64,000 nt of DNA, taken from Faucicola sp902506225. Lineage in GTDB: Bacteria > Pseudomonadota > Gammaproteobacteria > Pseudomonadales > Moraxellaceae. How positions within the stretch are numbered: position 1 is the first letter of the stretch; each line of letters starts with the position of its first letter. Both the position numbers and the translations under genes were made by a program. The stretch spans positions 806,001 through 870,000 of the forward strand of contig LR733345.1 in assembly GCA_902506225.1 (NCBI GenBank). The letters run 5' to 3'. Below the pieces are notes generated by a model that had not been told where the DNA came from, made no database searches, and saw only the letters and a list, made by a program, of their open reading frames with translations. Positions 50,525 to 58,458 of the stretch are shown here, piece after piece.

Positions 50525-50995
50525 ATGCAAGTCGATAAAGAAATTCTAAGAGCGCTAAACCAAGTTTTGGGTCAAGCACTGATTGCTATCAACCAATACT
50601 TCTTACATGCGCGTATCGCCAAAAACTGGGGACTGAGTGAACTCAATGAAAAATTGTATCATCAGTCGATTCATGAGATGAAATGGGCAGATGACCTCAT
50701 TGAGCGTATCTTAATGCTAGATGGTCTACCAAACTTGCAAGAGCTTGGCAAAATTTTAATCGGTGAAAATGTCGCTGAAATTTTGCGTTGTGATTTGCAA
50801 CTCGAGTATCAAAAAACTGACATCATCAAAAATGCGATTGCTTTATGTGAGCAGAAAAGCGATTTTGTCTCTCGCAAATTATTGATTAAACTCAAAGACG
50901 GTAGCGAGGCGCACATTGATTGGCTAGAAACGCAGATGGAACTGCTGACCTCGATGGGCATCGAAAATTATACGCAAAGTTTATTAGAATCATAG
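50525..50995 (+). CDS. bfr: Bacterioferritin, haem-binding subunit with degraded ferroxidase site
   Basis: A protein of 156 residues that keeps the classical N-terminal region (INQYFLHARIAKNWGL) and the haem ligand M52 (HEMKWAD). Several ferroxidase ligands are lost: position 18 is Ala (GQALIAINQ), 54 is Trp instead of His, and 127 is Ser; E51, E94 and H130 remain. It complements the upstream subunit, which has the opposite pattern. CTAAGGTAA precedes the ATG. Both genes follow bfd, so iron oxidation, storage and release functions are co-located. Confidence 0.92.
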   Translation: MQVDKEILRALNQVLGQALIAINQYFLHARIAKNWGLSELNEKLYHQSIHEMKWADDLIERILMLDGLPNLQELGKILIGENVAEILRCDLQLEYQKTDIIKNAIALCEQKSDFVSRKLLIKLKDGSEAHIDWLETQMELLTSMGIENYTQSLLES

Positions 50996-51022
50996 CGCAT
51001 ATCAGCGCGTCGGAATAACTGT

Positions 51023-51115
51023 ATGAACCATCAATATACCCAAGCCGCGTTGATTTCTGTCATCTCTATACTGATGGCAGGGCTTATCATTATCTTAGTG
51101 GCAGTGATTTACTGA
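51023..51115 (+). CDS. Possible 30-residue single-helix membrane protein
   Basis: A short frame, MNHQYTQAALISVISILMAG and then LIIILVAVIY, lies 27 bp after the second bfr gene. It has CGGAA about 8 bp before the ATG. Almost the whole product is one hydrophobic helix. No family is recognised. It could be a small membrane protein of the iron operon or a chance ORF. Confidence 0.4.
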   Translation: MNHQYTQAALISVISILMAGLIIILVAVIY

Positions 51116-51256
51116 CTATCGTTTTAGTTGTCGTGTTTGGCAAATTGGCATAGCCAAGATGATGGGTGATTTCGGCTGGCAGTGTTCGTTCTGCCAGCCG
51201 TTTGGTGAGTTACTTAAGGGACTGTGTTCTACAAGATGGGTTTTATAAGATATGTT

Positions 51257-52255
51257 TTAAAAACCTTCTAGTACAATTTTGCCTTTTGACTTACCTGATT
51301 CAAGCAGCTTATGCGCCTTCTCCAAGTTTGCAGCGTTAATTTTGCCTAGATTTTGGTTGAGGGTACTTCTAATTTTTTGCTGGTCAACTAACTGGGCAAC
51401 CTGTTGCAATAGATCACCTTGCTTTTCAATATCATCGGTTTCAAACATTGAACGGGTGAACATGAACTCCCAATGGATAGAAATAGATTTGGTCTTAAAC
51501 GGCATAATATCAAAGGTTTGTGGATCATCGATCAATCCAAGCTTACCTTGTGGTGCAATCAGAGAAACTATTTGCTTGATATAGGTGTCTGTATGATTTG
51601 TAGAGAATACGTATTTTGGTTTTTCAATGCCTAGTGCTTCGATTTGTTCGTTTAAATCTTTGCTATGGTCAATGACATGGTCGGCACCAAGTGATTCCAC
51701 CCAAGATTTCGTTTCTTCACGTGAAGCAGTTGCTATAACGGTCAGATTGGTTTTTGCTTTTAGGAGCTGAATAGCGATTGATCCTACACCACCTGCACCA
51801 CCAATAATTAAAATACTGCCAACGTCTGTTTCTGAAATTTGAAACCGATCAAACAGCATTTCCCATGCCGTGATAGCAGTTAATGGCAATGCTGCTGCTT
51901 CTGCATTAGATACTGTCATGGGTTTAAGACTGATGATGCGTTCATCGACTGCTTGAAACTCAGCATTACTACCATCTCGGGTTAAATCGCCAGCATACCA
52001 AACACAATCTCCTACTTTAAACGAGGTAACTTTTGAGCCAACTTCGATAATTTCCCCAACGGCATCCCAACCTAAAATACGATTATTTGCTTCAGACGAA
52101 TTTTTTCTCACTTTGGTATCAACGGGGTTTACAGAGATTGCCTGAACTTTTACCAGTACATCACGCGCCTTAAGCGTAGGCTTCGCTTTTTCAATATCTA
52201 CCAATGAATTTTTAAAATCATCCTGGTTATTGATAACATACGATACGGCTTTCAT
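51257..52255 (-). CDS. Zinc-type alcohol dehydrogenase family / quinone oxidoreductase-like protein
   Basis: An MDR-superfamily protein of 332 residues. The N-terminal GroES-like domain contains NPVDTKVRKNS and LGWDAVGEIIEVGS. The Rossmann motif GGAGGVGSIAIQLL binds NADPH. The HDHVIDHSKDL-like stretch GADHVIDHSKDL follows. Catalytic and structural zinc cysteines are absent, as in quinone oxidoreductases and enoyl reductases. It stands alone, divergent from a monooxygenase-like gene, near a TetR-controlled cluster. A role in reducing quinones or enones is inferred. Confidence 0.88.
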   Translation of the reverse strand: MKAVSYVINNQDDFKNSLVDIEKAKPTLKARDVLVKVQAISVNPVDTKVRKNSSEANNRILGWDAVGEIIEVGSKVTSFKVGDCVWYAGDLTRDGSNAEFQAVDERIISLKPMTVSNAEAAALPLTAITAWEMLFDRFQISETDVGSILIIGGAGGVGSIAIQLLKAKTNLTVIATASREETKSWVESLGADHVIDHSKDLNEQIEALGIEKPKYVFSTNHTDTYIKQIVSLIAPQGKLGLIDDPQTFDIMPFKTKSISIHWEFMFTRSMFETDDIEKQGDLLQQVAQLVDQQKIRSTLNQNLGKINAANLEKAHKLLESGKSKGKIVLEGF

Positions 52256-52834
52256 GGATTTGTCCTTTTGTAATAGTGGATTTAATAGCGGGTTAGTTTA
52301 ATTGAATGCAGTGTTTTTAGTGTATTGCAGACAGGCTGGCTTGGGTCAGTCAGCATAATCTGATAGAATTAATGAAAAATAGTCGATATTCTAAGTCTAT
52401 GCTAAAGGTATAACGTTAAGGGCGCAAGGTTAAGGATGCGAGCTAAGCTCACATTTTGCGGCTGTGTTTGTGCGAATGTGTTTGCGCGAAAAATAGCCCT
52501 TGGTAAAATGCCGTCATTTTTTGTTGTACCAGTGTACCCAATCCAGTGTAGCGAGTGCAACATCATTTACACCTTGTCACTTATGCTTGTTTCTTTGTTA
52601 TGGTTAAAGCAAGGTTATGGTTAAAGCAAGCATAAAGGAAGTAATATCAGTATCAAATTTAAGCTGATACAGACATTGCCCACGACTTAAATCATAAATG
52701 TTTATGTAACCTTTATACAACAAAGCTATGCGCTAAAGCCGTTTGACATCAATATAACAGTGGTTTAGACTCAATTTTGATGCTAGTCAATGCCGGCTAG
52801 TCAATGCCGGCTAGTCAATATTGGAGTATTAGTG
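52256..52834. other. Intergenic region with a 14-bp tandem repeat
   Basis: This 579-bp region between divergent genes contains CTAGTCAATGCCGG two and a half times (52783-52819), just before the monooxygenase gene. A 62-codon frame at 52436 has no ribosome-binding site or family features. Nothing else recognised. Confidence 0.45.
52783..52819 (+). repeat. 14-bp tandem repeat, 2.6 copies
   Basis: CTAGTCAATGCCGG at 52783-52796 and 52797-52810, then CTAGTCAAT at 52811-52819. It directly precedes the GGAG site of the next gene, so copy number might alter leader length. Confidence 0.85.
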
Positions 52835-53137
52835 ATGGTTAAAACCGCTTTATATGTCCGTCTTGAAGCTAAACCAGGTAAAGAACAACAAGTAGAAGAT
52901 TTCCTAAAAGCTGGTCTGCCTATCGTCAATGAAGAACCAGCTACAGTTGCATGGTTTGGGCTACGCCTTGGACCTTCAACCTTTGGTATTTTTGATGCAT
53001 TCCCTGATGAAGCAGGTCGCGAGGCTCATTTATCGGGCAAGGTTGCCGCCGCTTTGATGGCTCAAGCAGATGAACTATTTTCAGAGCCGCCTTCTATTGA
53101 AAAAGTAGATGTGTTGGCGAGTAAACTGCCAGCTTAG
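52835..53137 (+). CDS. Antibiotic biosynthesis monooxygenase (ABM) domain protein
   Basis: A protein of 100 residues starting MVKTALYVRLEAKPGKEQQVE, the first strand and helix of the ABM ferredoxin-like fold. ATVAWFGLRLGPSTFGIFDAFPDE matches the central sheet. Such proteins (YgiN, ActVA-Orf6 types) often oxidise quinols or act on small aromatics as dimers. GGAG precedes the ATG at 52835; an upstream start at 52790 lies within the tandem repeat. It precedes the DJ-1 gene by 660 bp. Confidence 0.82.
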   Translation: MVKTALYVRLEAKPGKEQQVEDFLKAGLPIVNEEPATVAWFGLRLGPSTFGIFDAFPDEAGREAHLSGKVAAALMAQADELFSEPPSIEKVDVLASKLPA

Positions 53138-53799
53138 ATTGAAGCCTAATTCTCTTGAGCTTGAGCCTCTTAAAGAGCTGCCTAAAATATTAACTAAAAA
53201 GCAGCTATTTATTATATTAGTTCACTTAAATCAGTCACTTAGTTAATCGGTCATCCCATACTGTATCATTGACGATTATTTGACTATATATATTCAATTA
53301 CAATATTTTCTTAACTTACTGATAGCAAGCAATGGGCAAATTTAGATTTTGCGCCATTTAACTACTTACCCTGCAATTAATCATACCGCTTTGTTGTTTT
53401 AATCGTTACCAAGTTTTAAATTAAGTTTTAAGCTAGCTATCTTACTTACAAAAAATGCTTTTCCTGATGGATTAAATTTTGTTATTTACACTATCAATAA
53501 ATCTACACTACAAATAAATAGACGACTGGTCTATTTTTGTGTATAGTGACGGCATGATGACAGCAAAATTCCAGTGTTGATTAGCGTTGACCAATATTTG
53601 CAGTATTGAGCAATTTTTTAAGTTTGTTGGACAGATAATATTTGCTTACATATCAGTCGCGCAATCTTTTTCAATGCTACCAATCAATGCTATTAAATAA
53701 AGGATTGATTTGCTCGGCATCTTGTACATTGCGCACACGACTTCCTGCTGTGCTCATGTAAAAATAACCTAAATTCTAAAAACTATCAGAGAAAATAAT
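53138..53799. other. Long leader/promoter region of the DJ-1-like gene
   Basis: This 662-bp AT-rich region holds the TetR-type palindrome at 53516-53536 and a TATAGT -10-like hexamer at 53543. If transcription starts there, the DJ-1 gene has a ~250-nt leader. No ORF is supportable. Confidence 0.45.
53516..53536. promoter_or_regulatory. Operator of the TetR-family repressor (site 1)
   Basis: A perfect palindrome with arms AAATAGAC and GTCTATTT around the spacer GACTG. Fifteen bases of it recur upstream of the tetR gene at 55662. A TATAGT -10-like hexamer lies 6 bp downstream, so a bound repressor would block the promoter. Confidence 0.75.
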
Positions 53800-54483
53800 A
53801 TGAAAATTTTACTTGTTCTGACCTCACATGACAAACTCGGCAATACTGGTAAGAAAACAGGTTTTTGGTTAGAAGAACTTGCGGCACCGTATTACACCTT
53901 TATTGATGCGGGTGTTGAAGTTACCCTAGCATCACCTCAAGGGGGTCAGCCACCGCTAGACCCAAAAAGTAACTTAGCTGATGCACAAACTGAAACCACG
54001 CATCGCTTTGAAGCAGATCCTGTGGCAATGCAAGCATTGGCACAGACGCATAAACTTAGCGAAATTTCTATCGCTGATTATGATGCCGTGTTTTATCCAG
54101 GCGGGCATGGTCCATTGTGGGATTTGGCAGAAGATCCGATTTCAATTGCTCTGATTGAACAAGCGATTGAGTCAGGAAAACCTGTTGCTACAGTTTGTCA
54201 CGCCCCAGGTGTTCTTCGTCATGTAAAAACCAGTGATGGCAAGCCTTTGGTCAGCGGTAAATCTGTGACGGGTTTTACCAATACTGAAGAAGAAGCGGTA
54301 GGATTGACCGAAGTTGTACCGTTTTTAGTCGAAGATATGCTCAAAGAAAAAGGTGGTAATTATTCTAAAGCGGGTGACTGGCAAGTGTATGTCCAAGTAG
54401 ATGGCTTACTAATTACTGGACAAAATCCTGCGTCTTCTGCTGCAACCGCCAGCGCACTGCTTGAATTGTTAAATAAGGAGTAG
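53800..54483 (+). CDS. DJ-1/PfpI family protein (type 1 glutamine amidotransferase-like)
   Basis: A protein of 227 residues. The nucleophile elbow has C133-H134 in ATVCHAPGVLRH, and the acidic partner Glu is at 25-26 in GFWLEELAAPY. YPGGHGPLWDLAEDP is the oxyanion region. This pattern is that of the Hsp31/ThiJ-like branch, which includes glyoxalase III and protein repair enzymes acting on carbonyl damage. GAGAAAATAAT precedes the ATG. It lies 3 bp before a DUF1330 gene, and the promoter region carries the TetR-type operator. Confidence 0.9.
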   Translation: MKILLVLTSHDKLGNTGKKTGFWLEELAAPYYTFIDAGVEVTLASPQGGQPPLDPKSNLADAQTETTHRFEADPVAMQALAQTHKLSEISIADYDAVFYPGGHGPLWDLAEDPISIALIEQAIESGKPVATVCHAPGVLRHVKTSDGKPLVSGKSVTGFTNTEEEAVGLTEVVPFLVEDMLKEKGGNYSKAGDWQVYVQVDGLLITGQNPASSAATASALLELLNKE

Positions 54484-54486
54484 TCC

Positions 54487-54786
54487 ATGTCTGCGTATGT
54501 GGTATTTACCCGTGAGCAAACTACGGACGCTGAGGAACTGGCGCAATATGCACAAAAAGCACCGCTTGCTCGTGAAGGTCGTGAGCTAACACCCTTGGCT
54601 TTTTATGGTCAATTAGAAGTGCTTGAAGGCAATGAAATTGAAGGCGCTGTTATTTTACGCTTTCCTGATATGGCAGCCGCGCGAGACTGGTATCACAGTC
54701 CCATCTATCAAGAAGCATTACAACATCGCCTAAAAGGGGCAAATTATCGTGCCTTTATTATTGAAGGTGTTGAAGACGCTATTTGA
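54487..54786 (+). CDS. DUF1330 family protein
   Basis: A protein of 99 residues. The DUF1330 pattern is visible: AYVVFTREQTTDAEELAQYAQKAP, LEVLEGNEIEGAVILRFPDMAAARDWYHSPIYQEALQHRLKGA, FIIEGV. It has a dimeric ferredoxin-like fold related to ABM proteins; no activity is established that I know of. It begins 3 bp after the DJ-1 gene with AAGGAG in that gene's last codons, so the two are translationally coupled. Confidence 0.88.
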   Translation: MSAYVVFTREQTTDAEELAQYAQKAPLAREGRELTPLAFYGQLEVLEGNEIEGAVILRFPDMAAARDWYHSPIYQEALQHRLKGANYRAFIIEGVEDAI

Positions 54787-54879
54787 GAAAAAGCCCTTTA
54801 AGAAAAAGCATCGCTATCAGATGTATTAACCTACAAATTAGTAAATGGTAGGTAGATTACGCATTGCTATCAAGTTGAT

Positions 54880-54928
54880 GTCATAGCAGCCCAGTCATAC
54901 ATAATGATTGGGCTGCTATGACAATTTT
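54880..54928 (+). terminator. Terminator of the DJ-1/DUF1330 operon
   Basis: A 19-bp stem, GTCATAGCAGCCCAGTCAT with a near-perfect complement (one G-T), loop ACATA, followed by AATTTTTG. It also faces the convergent tetR gene. Confidence 0.85.
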
Positions 54929-55027
54929 TGCAGCTACCATTGTCGTGAAGCTAAGGTAGTAAAACTAAGTTAGTGAAGCTAAGTTACTAAGGTTAAGTTA
55001 GTGATCTTAAGCCAACAAAGCTAACTT

Positions 55028-55636
55028 TTAAGACTGTCCACTTTTTAATAAAAACGCTGTCGCTTTTAGCGCTTGATGTAATGGTGTTTTATCTTTTTGC
55101 AGCTTACTTAATAACGCTGCGCCCATCCACATTTGGTAAGTCACTTGGGCTACCGTCAAGGCATCAGTATCTGCTTGGATAGACCCATCTTGCTTGCCTA
55201 AAACGATGACTTCAGCAATCCGCTGGATTACTTTATCAACGCCATTGGACATAATAGCGCGCATATCTTCAGATAGGTCAGCGACTTCTGCAGCAAGTTT
55301 TACAATTAGACAGCTATCTGCCCAACTACATGGCGCATCAGGATCTTCAATCCATAGGTTAAAATACCCGATTAGTTTTTGATAAGCGGATTGGTCGCTA
55401 CGCCATAGTTCATCTAAACGGCGTTGGTAATTATCTACATAATACTGTACCAATTCACAGCCGAAAGACTCTTTAGATTTGAAGTAATGATAAAATGAAC
55501 CTTTAGGGATCTCGCAGCTTTGTAAAATTTCTTGTAATCCCACACCGCTAAAACCTTTACGCAAAATCAGGTCGGAACTGGTGTTAAGAATGTGTAAGCG
55601 TTTTGCTTCAGACTTCTTGATAGAGGTAGGCTCCAT
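55028..55636 (-). CDS. TetR/AcrR-family transcriptional repressor
   Basis: A protein of 202 residues. The N-terminal helix-turn-helix is LILRKGFSGVGLQEILQSCEIPKGSFYHYFKSKESFG. The C-terminal ligand domain resembles the subgroup that includes NemR/AcuR (DAPCSWADSCLIVKLAAEVADLSEDMR); two Cys in that segment could sense electrophiles or oxidants. It is convergent with the DJ-1/DUF1330 operon. The same 15-bp operator half lies just upstream of its own start and at the DJ-1 promoter, so it probably represses both. The inducer is not known. Confidence 0.88.
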   Translation of the reverse strand: MEPTSIKKSEAKRLHILNTSSDLILRKGFSGVGLQEILQSCEIPKGSFYHYFKSKESFGCELVQYYVDNYQRRLDELWRSDQSAYQKLIGYFNLWIEDPDAPCSWADSCLIVKLAAEVADLSEDMRAIMSNGVDKVIQRIAEVIVLGKQDGSIQADTDALTVAQVTYQMWMGAALLSKLQKDKTPLHQALKATAFLLKSGQS

Positions 55637-55661
55637 AGTTATTGTGCACGCTATTATAAAA

Positions 55662-55682
55662 AAATAGACCAGTCGTATTGTT
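55662..55682. promoter_or_regulatory. Operator of the TetR-family repressor (site 2, autoregulation)
   Basis: AAATAGACCAGTCGT is identical to the reverse complement of part of the palindrome at 53516; the second arm (GTATTGTT) is degenerate. It lies 26 bp upstream of the tetR start. Confidence 0.65.
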
Positions 55683-55909
55683 TTTATTATAACTTATCTA
55701 CAATGAATGTAAAGCCGTTTTCCTTGAGAGTATTAACTACTAACAAAAATAATTCAATATAAAACAAGTATTTACATCAAATTAGATAGTGATTGGGTAA
55801 TTGATTCAGGTAGTCAAAACCACGTAACAGTCAAAAACCAATGACATGAATGTAGATTTGAAAGTATGGCTTTAAAATGGTGATTGACGCTATTTGATTA
55901 TTACAATCC

Positions 55910-55951
55910 AAAAAATAAAAAACCACTCAGGATTAATGCACCTAAGTGGTT
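55910..55951 (-). terminator. Terminator of the CAU tRNA
   Basis: On the minus strand AACCACTTAGG-TGCATTAAT-CCTGAGTGGTT followed by TTTTATTTTT. Confidence 0.85.
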
Positions 55952-55959
55952 GTTTTATA

Positions 55960-56036
55960 TGGTGGGCCCACACAGACTTGAACTGTGGACCAAAGGATTA
56001 TGAGTCCTCTGCTCTAACCAACTGAGCTATAGGCCC
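55960..56036 (-). tRNA. tRNA with CAT anticodon, probably tRNA-Ile2 (lysidine)
   Basis: A 77-nt tRNA. Acceptor GGGCCTA pairs with TGGGCCC, the anticodon stem-loop is GGACTCATAATCC, and CCA is encoded. The anticodon CAT fits elongator Met, initiator Met or Ile2. C4 and C5 in the acceptor and the TTTGGTC variable region resemble tRNA-Ile2, whose C34 is converted to lysidine by TilS. Initiator is excluded by the paired first base. Identity between Ile2 and Met is inferred from these features. Confidence 0.72.
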
Positions 56037-56186
56037 GAAAGGATAGTGTCACAAATATTGCCAAGCAAATTTGTCAAAACTAGGCTGATTATAATACCTT
56101 AAAAAATTATTTTTGCAATGTGGAAATGGATAATTTTATGCAAAACGCTGATTAAATCAGCATAAACTTGTCTCAGCGAATACGCA

Positions 56187-57002
56187 TTATTTGTCTTGAG
56201 TCACCGCAATCATCACAGCCATATATTTATTGTCATTGCGTGACAGCGTCTGACTATACAATGCCGAGGCACTACCGCCATCCAAAAACAACGCATTGTC
56301 ACAGCCCAATTGCGATTTGAACAAATCGGCAAACTCATAAAAGCTGACAGGGGTATCGCTTATCACAAATTTGACGCGGCTAGGATTGCGACCACACACG
56401 CCAACACCATTGCGGTACTTTCTCGAGGTACTATTGGCATCAAATGCCGGATGGATATTACCATCGATGACCAGCATGGGTCCAGATTGGGTGGCAAAAA
56501 TCGGTTTTGCCCCGTTTGCCAGTTTTTTTGCCATGCTTTGACTTTCAGTGATATAAAAACCTTGACGGTCTTGCCAAAACACCCCGTTGGGCATCAGGTG
56601 AAAGTTGCCACCGCCTTGCTTGAGATTTAGCGCTCGGATTTGCTTGCCATTGATGACTGTATAACCAATCGGCGCAAAGCTGCCATCGTACATCCCTGCG
56701 TTCATCGCAAACAACAAGGTTTTGGCAGGTTGTTGGCTTGCCAAATAATCGCGCAGAGTATTGAAAGTGAGTAATAATGGGTAGCTCGTGGACGAGGGAT
56801 TTTGCCACTGTAGTGAAAAATTCGCCGCGTTTTTAGCATCAAGCTCACAGATACTATAGTCGAACGGCTGGTTTTTGCGCTGACAATCTGGGACGGTTTT
56901 GACAGTAAACTGACGTGCCAAACCGATACTGGCCACCAATAATAGCGCCAAGCATAGGCTGACAACAACCGCTTGTGTTTTTGTGATATTTGAGAACGTC
57001 AT
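56187..57002 (-). CDS. Phosphodiester glycosidase family protein (NAGPA/DUF2233), exported
   Basis: A protein of 271 residues. The N-terminus has a hydrophobic segment (VVVSLCLALLLVASIGLA, residues ~12-29) that acts as signal or anchor, so the enzyme works in the periplasm. The family core is clear: FAMNAGMYDGSFAPIGYTVINGK, NGVFWQDRQGFYIT, ATQSGPMLVIDG, NGVGVCGRNPSRVKFVISD and LFLDGGSASALY. Family members cleave sugar-phosphodiester bonds; the bacterial substrate here is unknown. It stands alone between the tRNA and ndk. Confidence 0.88.
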   Translation of the reverse strand: MTFSNITKTQAVVVSLCLALLLVASIGLARQFTVKTVPDCQRKNQPFDYSICELDAKNAANFSLQWQNPSSTSYPLLLTFNTLRDYLASQQPAKTLLFAMNAGMYDGSFAPIGYTVINGKQIRALNLKQGGGNFHLMPNGVFWQDRQGFYITESQSMAKKLANGAKPIFATQSGPMLVIDGNIHPAFDANSTSRKYRNGVGVCGRNPSRVKFVISDTPVSFYEFADLFKSQLGCDNALFLDGGSASALYSQTLSRNDNKYMAVMIAVTQDK

Positions 57003-57302
57003 ACCATTGAGAGAAAATTTAAGCTATTGGCTACTATACCATAATTGCGTTTCACAGAATATATCCGCCATTTATTACAAAAAACTTGTTCAACTTGATA
57101 TTCTAGCAATTTCGACTTAACAGTGATGAATTAAACTAGTTTTTGCCCTCAATATCATTATAATAGGCAACTAAGAACAGCACCCCGCGTTTATTCAAAT
57201 CTTCAAATCGCGATTTGACGAGCCATTGGGCAGGGTACGGGCTGTTTTTACAGTTTCTCACACTTAAAATCATAATCCCCTTCAATTTTAAAGGAATTTA
57301 AC

Positions 57303-57734
57303 ATGGCCATTGAACGTACGTTATCAATTATCAAACCTGATGCAGTCGCAGGCAACCACATTGGCGAAATCTACAGCCGTTTTGAAAAAGCAGGCTTAAA
57401 AATTGTGGCAGCAAAAATGTTGCATTTAGACAACGAAAAGGCGGGCGGTTTCTACGCTGAGCACAAAGAACGTCCGTTTTACAACGATTTAGTCTCTTTC
57501 ATGACTTCAGGTCCAGTGGTTGTATCAGTACTTGAAGGCGAGAATGCAGTGGCTCACCACCGTGAAATCATGGGCGCTACCAATCCAAAAGACGCCGCTG
57601 AAGGCACTATCCGTCGTGACTTTGCTAACAGCATTGATGAGAACGCGGTTCACGGTTCAGACTCAACCACATCTGCAGCCCGTGAAATCAGCTATTTTTT
57701 CAGTGACAATGAAGTTTGCCCACGTACGCGTTAA
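57303..57734 (+). CDS. ndk: Nucleoside diphosphate kinase
   Basis: A protein of 143 residues, the typical length. It transfers phosphate between nucleoside triphosphates and diphosphates. The active-site His is H117 in NAVHGSDS, and IIKPDAVAGNHIGEI with the C-terminal ANSIDENAVHG are signatures. AAAGGAATTTAAC precedes the ATG. A 300-bp leader region upstream has no other feature I can identify. A terminator follows. Confidence 0.97.
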   Translation: MAIERTLSIIKPDAVAGNHIGEIYSRFEKAGLKIVAAKMLHLDNEKAGGFYAEHKERPFYNDLVSFMTSGPVVVSVLEGENAVAHHREIMGATNPKDAAEGTIRRDFANSIDENAVHGSDSTTSAAREISYFFSDNEVCPRTR

Positions 57735-57748
57735 TCTTAACATAACAA

Positions 57749-57779
57749 AAAACGGCTTAAATTTTAAGCCGTTTTTTTA
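57749..57779 (+). terminator. ndk terminator
   Basis: AACGGCTTAAA followed closely by its complement TTTAAGCCGTT and a T run. Confidence 0.9.
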
Positions 57780-58458
57780 TTGCCTATCATTCGGCTGAAC
57801 TATCATTAAAAAGCAGCAATGCAACAACAAGGATGCAAAATTAATATTAATAGTTTTATTAAGGAAACTAAAGAAACTTAATTTAACAATTCATAACAAA
57901 GAGCACATAGAGCACAGGCGCAAATCCGCTAAAATAAATTCATAACGGCATAAATATAAAATTTGTTGACTACGATAGTAATAAGACAAAATCAATAAGA
58001 CAAAAAATAAAAAAGCCATAATTTGGCATTATGGCTAACATCAGTAAAACAAAGAAGAAGAAAGAAACAATAAAAATAACAACAAGTAGTGCATTACCCA
58101 CTCCCATCAAGTTCCCCACTTGATGGGTTTATTTTTATATTATATAACGTTATATAATAAAATACCATAGCAATTTACTAGGATTTATCAATTTTTTTAC
58201 ACGTTATAGGATGAATCTTGTTTGATAGCCAATTTTTAATTCAAGCAGCGATAGTAACTGGTTATGCCAAGTTTTTATTGTAAGCTGTTATTCAAAGCTT
58301 TTATTTAGGGCAGCCTAACTACTTGTAAATCATGCTTTAACCTTTAAAATAGAGTCTATTAAAACAGTCAGTGTTAGAGCTGTTAGAATAGACACCACTA
58401 AACCAAACACAATGGCTCCCCAAAATCACGACAGCAAGATAAAAAAATAGGATTAACC
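57780..58458. other. Gene-free AT-rich region with two strong hairpins
   Basis: This stretch has no supportable ORF. Two hairpins stand out: AGCCATAAT-TTGGC-ATTATGGCT (58014-58036) and CCCATCAAGT-TCCCC-ACTTGATGGG (58103-58127), the latter followed by TTTATTTTTAT like a terminator. Between them is a purine-rich run (AAAGAAGAAGAAAG). A small non-coding RNA ending at 58140 is possible. The remaining ~320 bp before ispF shows nothing. Confidence 0.4.

Noticed and set aside
52436..52624. 62-codon frame in the region between the MDR oxidoreductase and the ABM gene
   Set aside because: No ribosome-binding site, irregular composition, overlaps promoter space.
58031..58123. 30-codon frame starting in the first hairpin upstream of ispF
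   Set aside because: The ATG is inside the hairpin stem and lacks a ribosome-binding site; the hairpins suggest RNA rather than protein.
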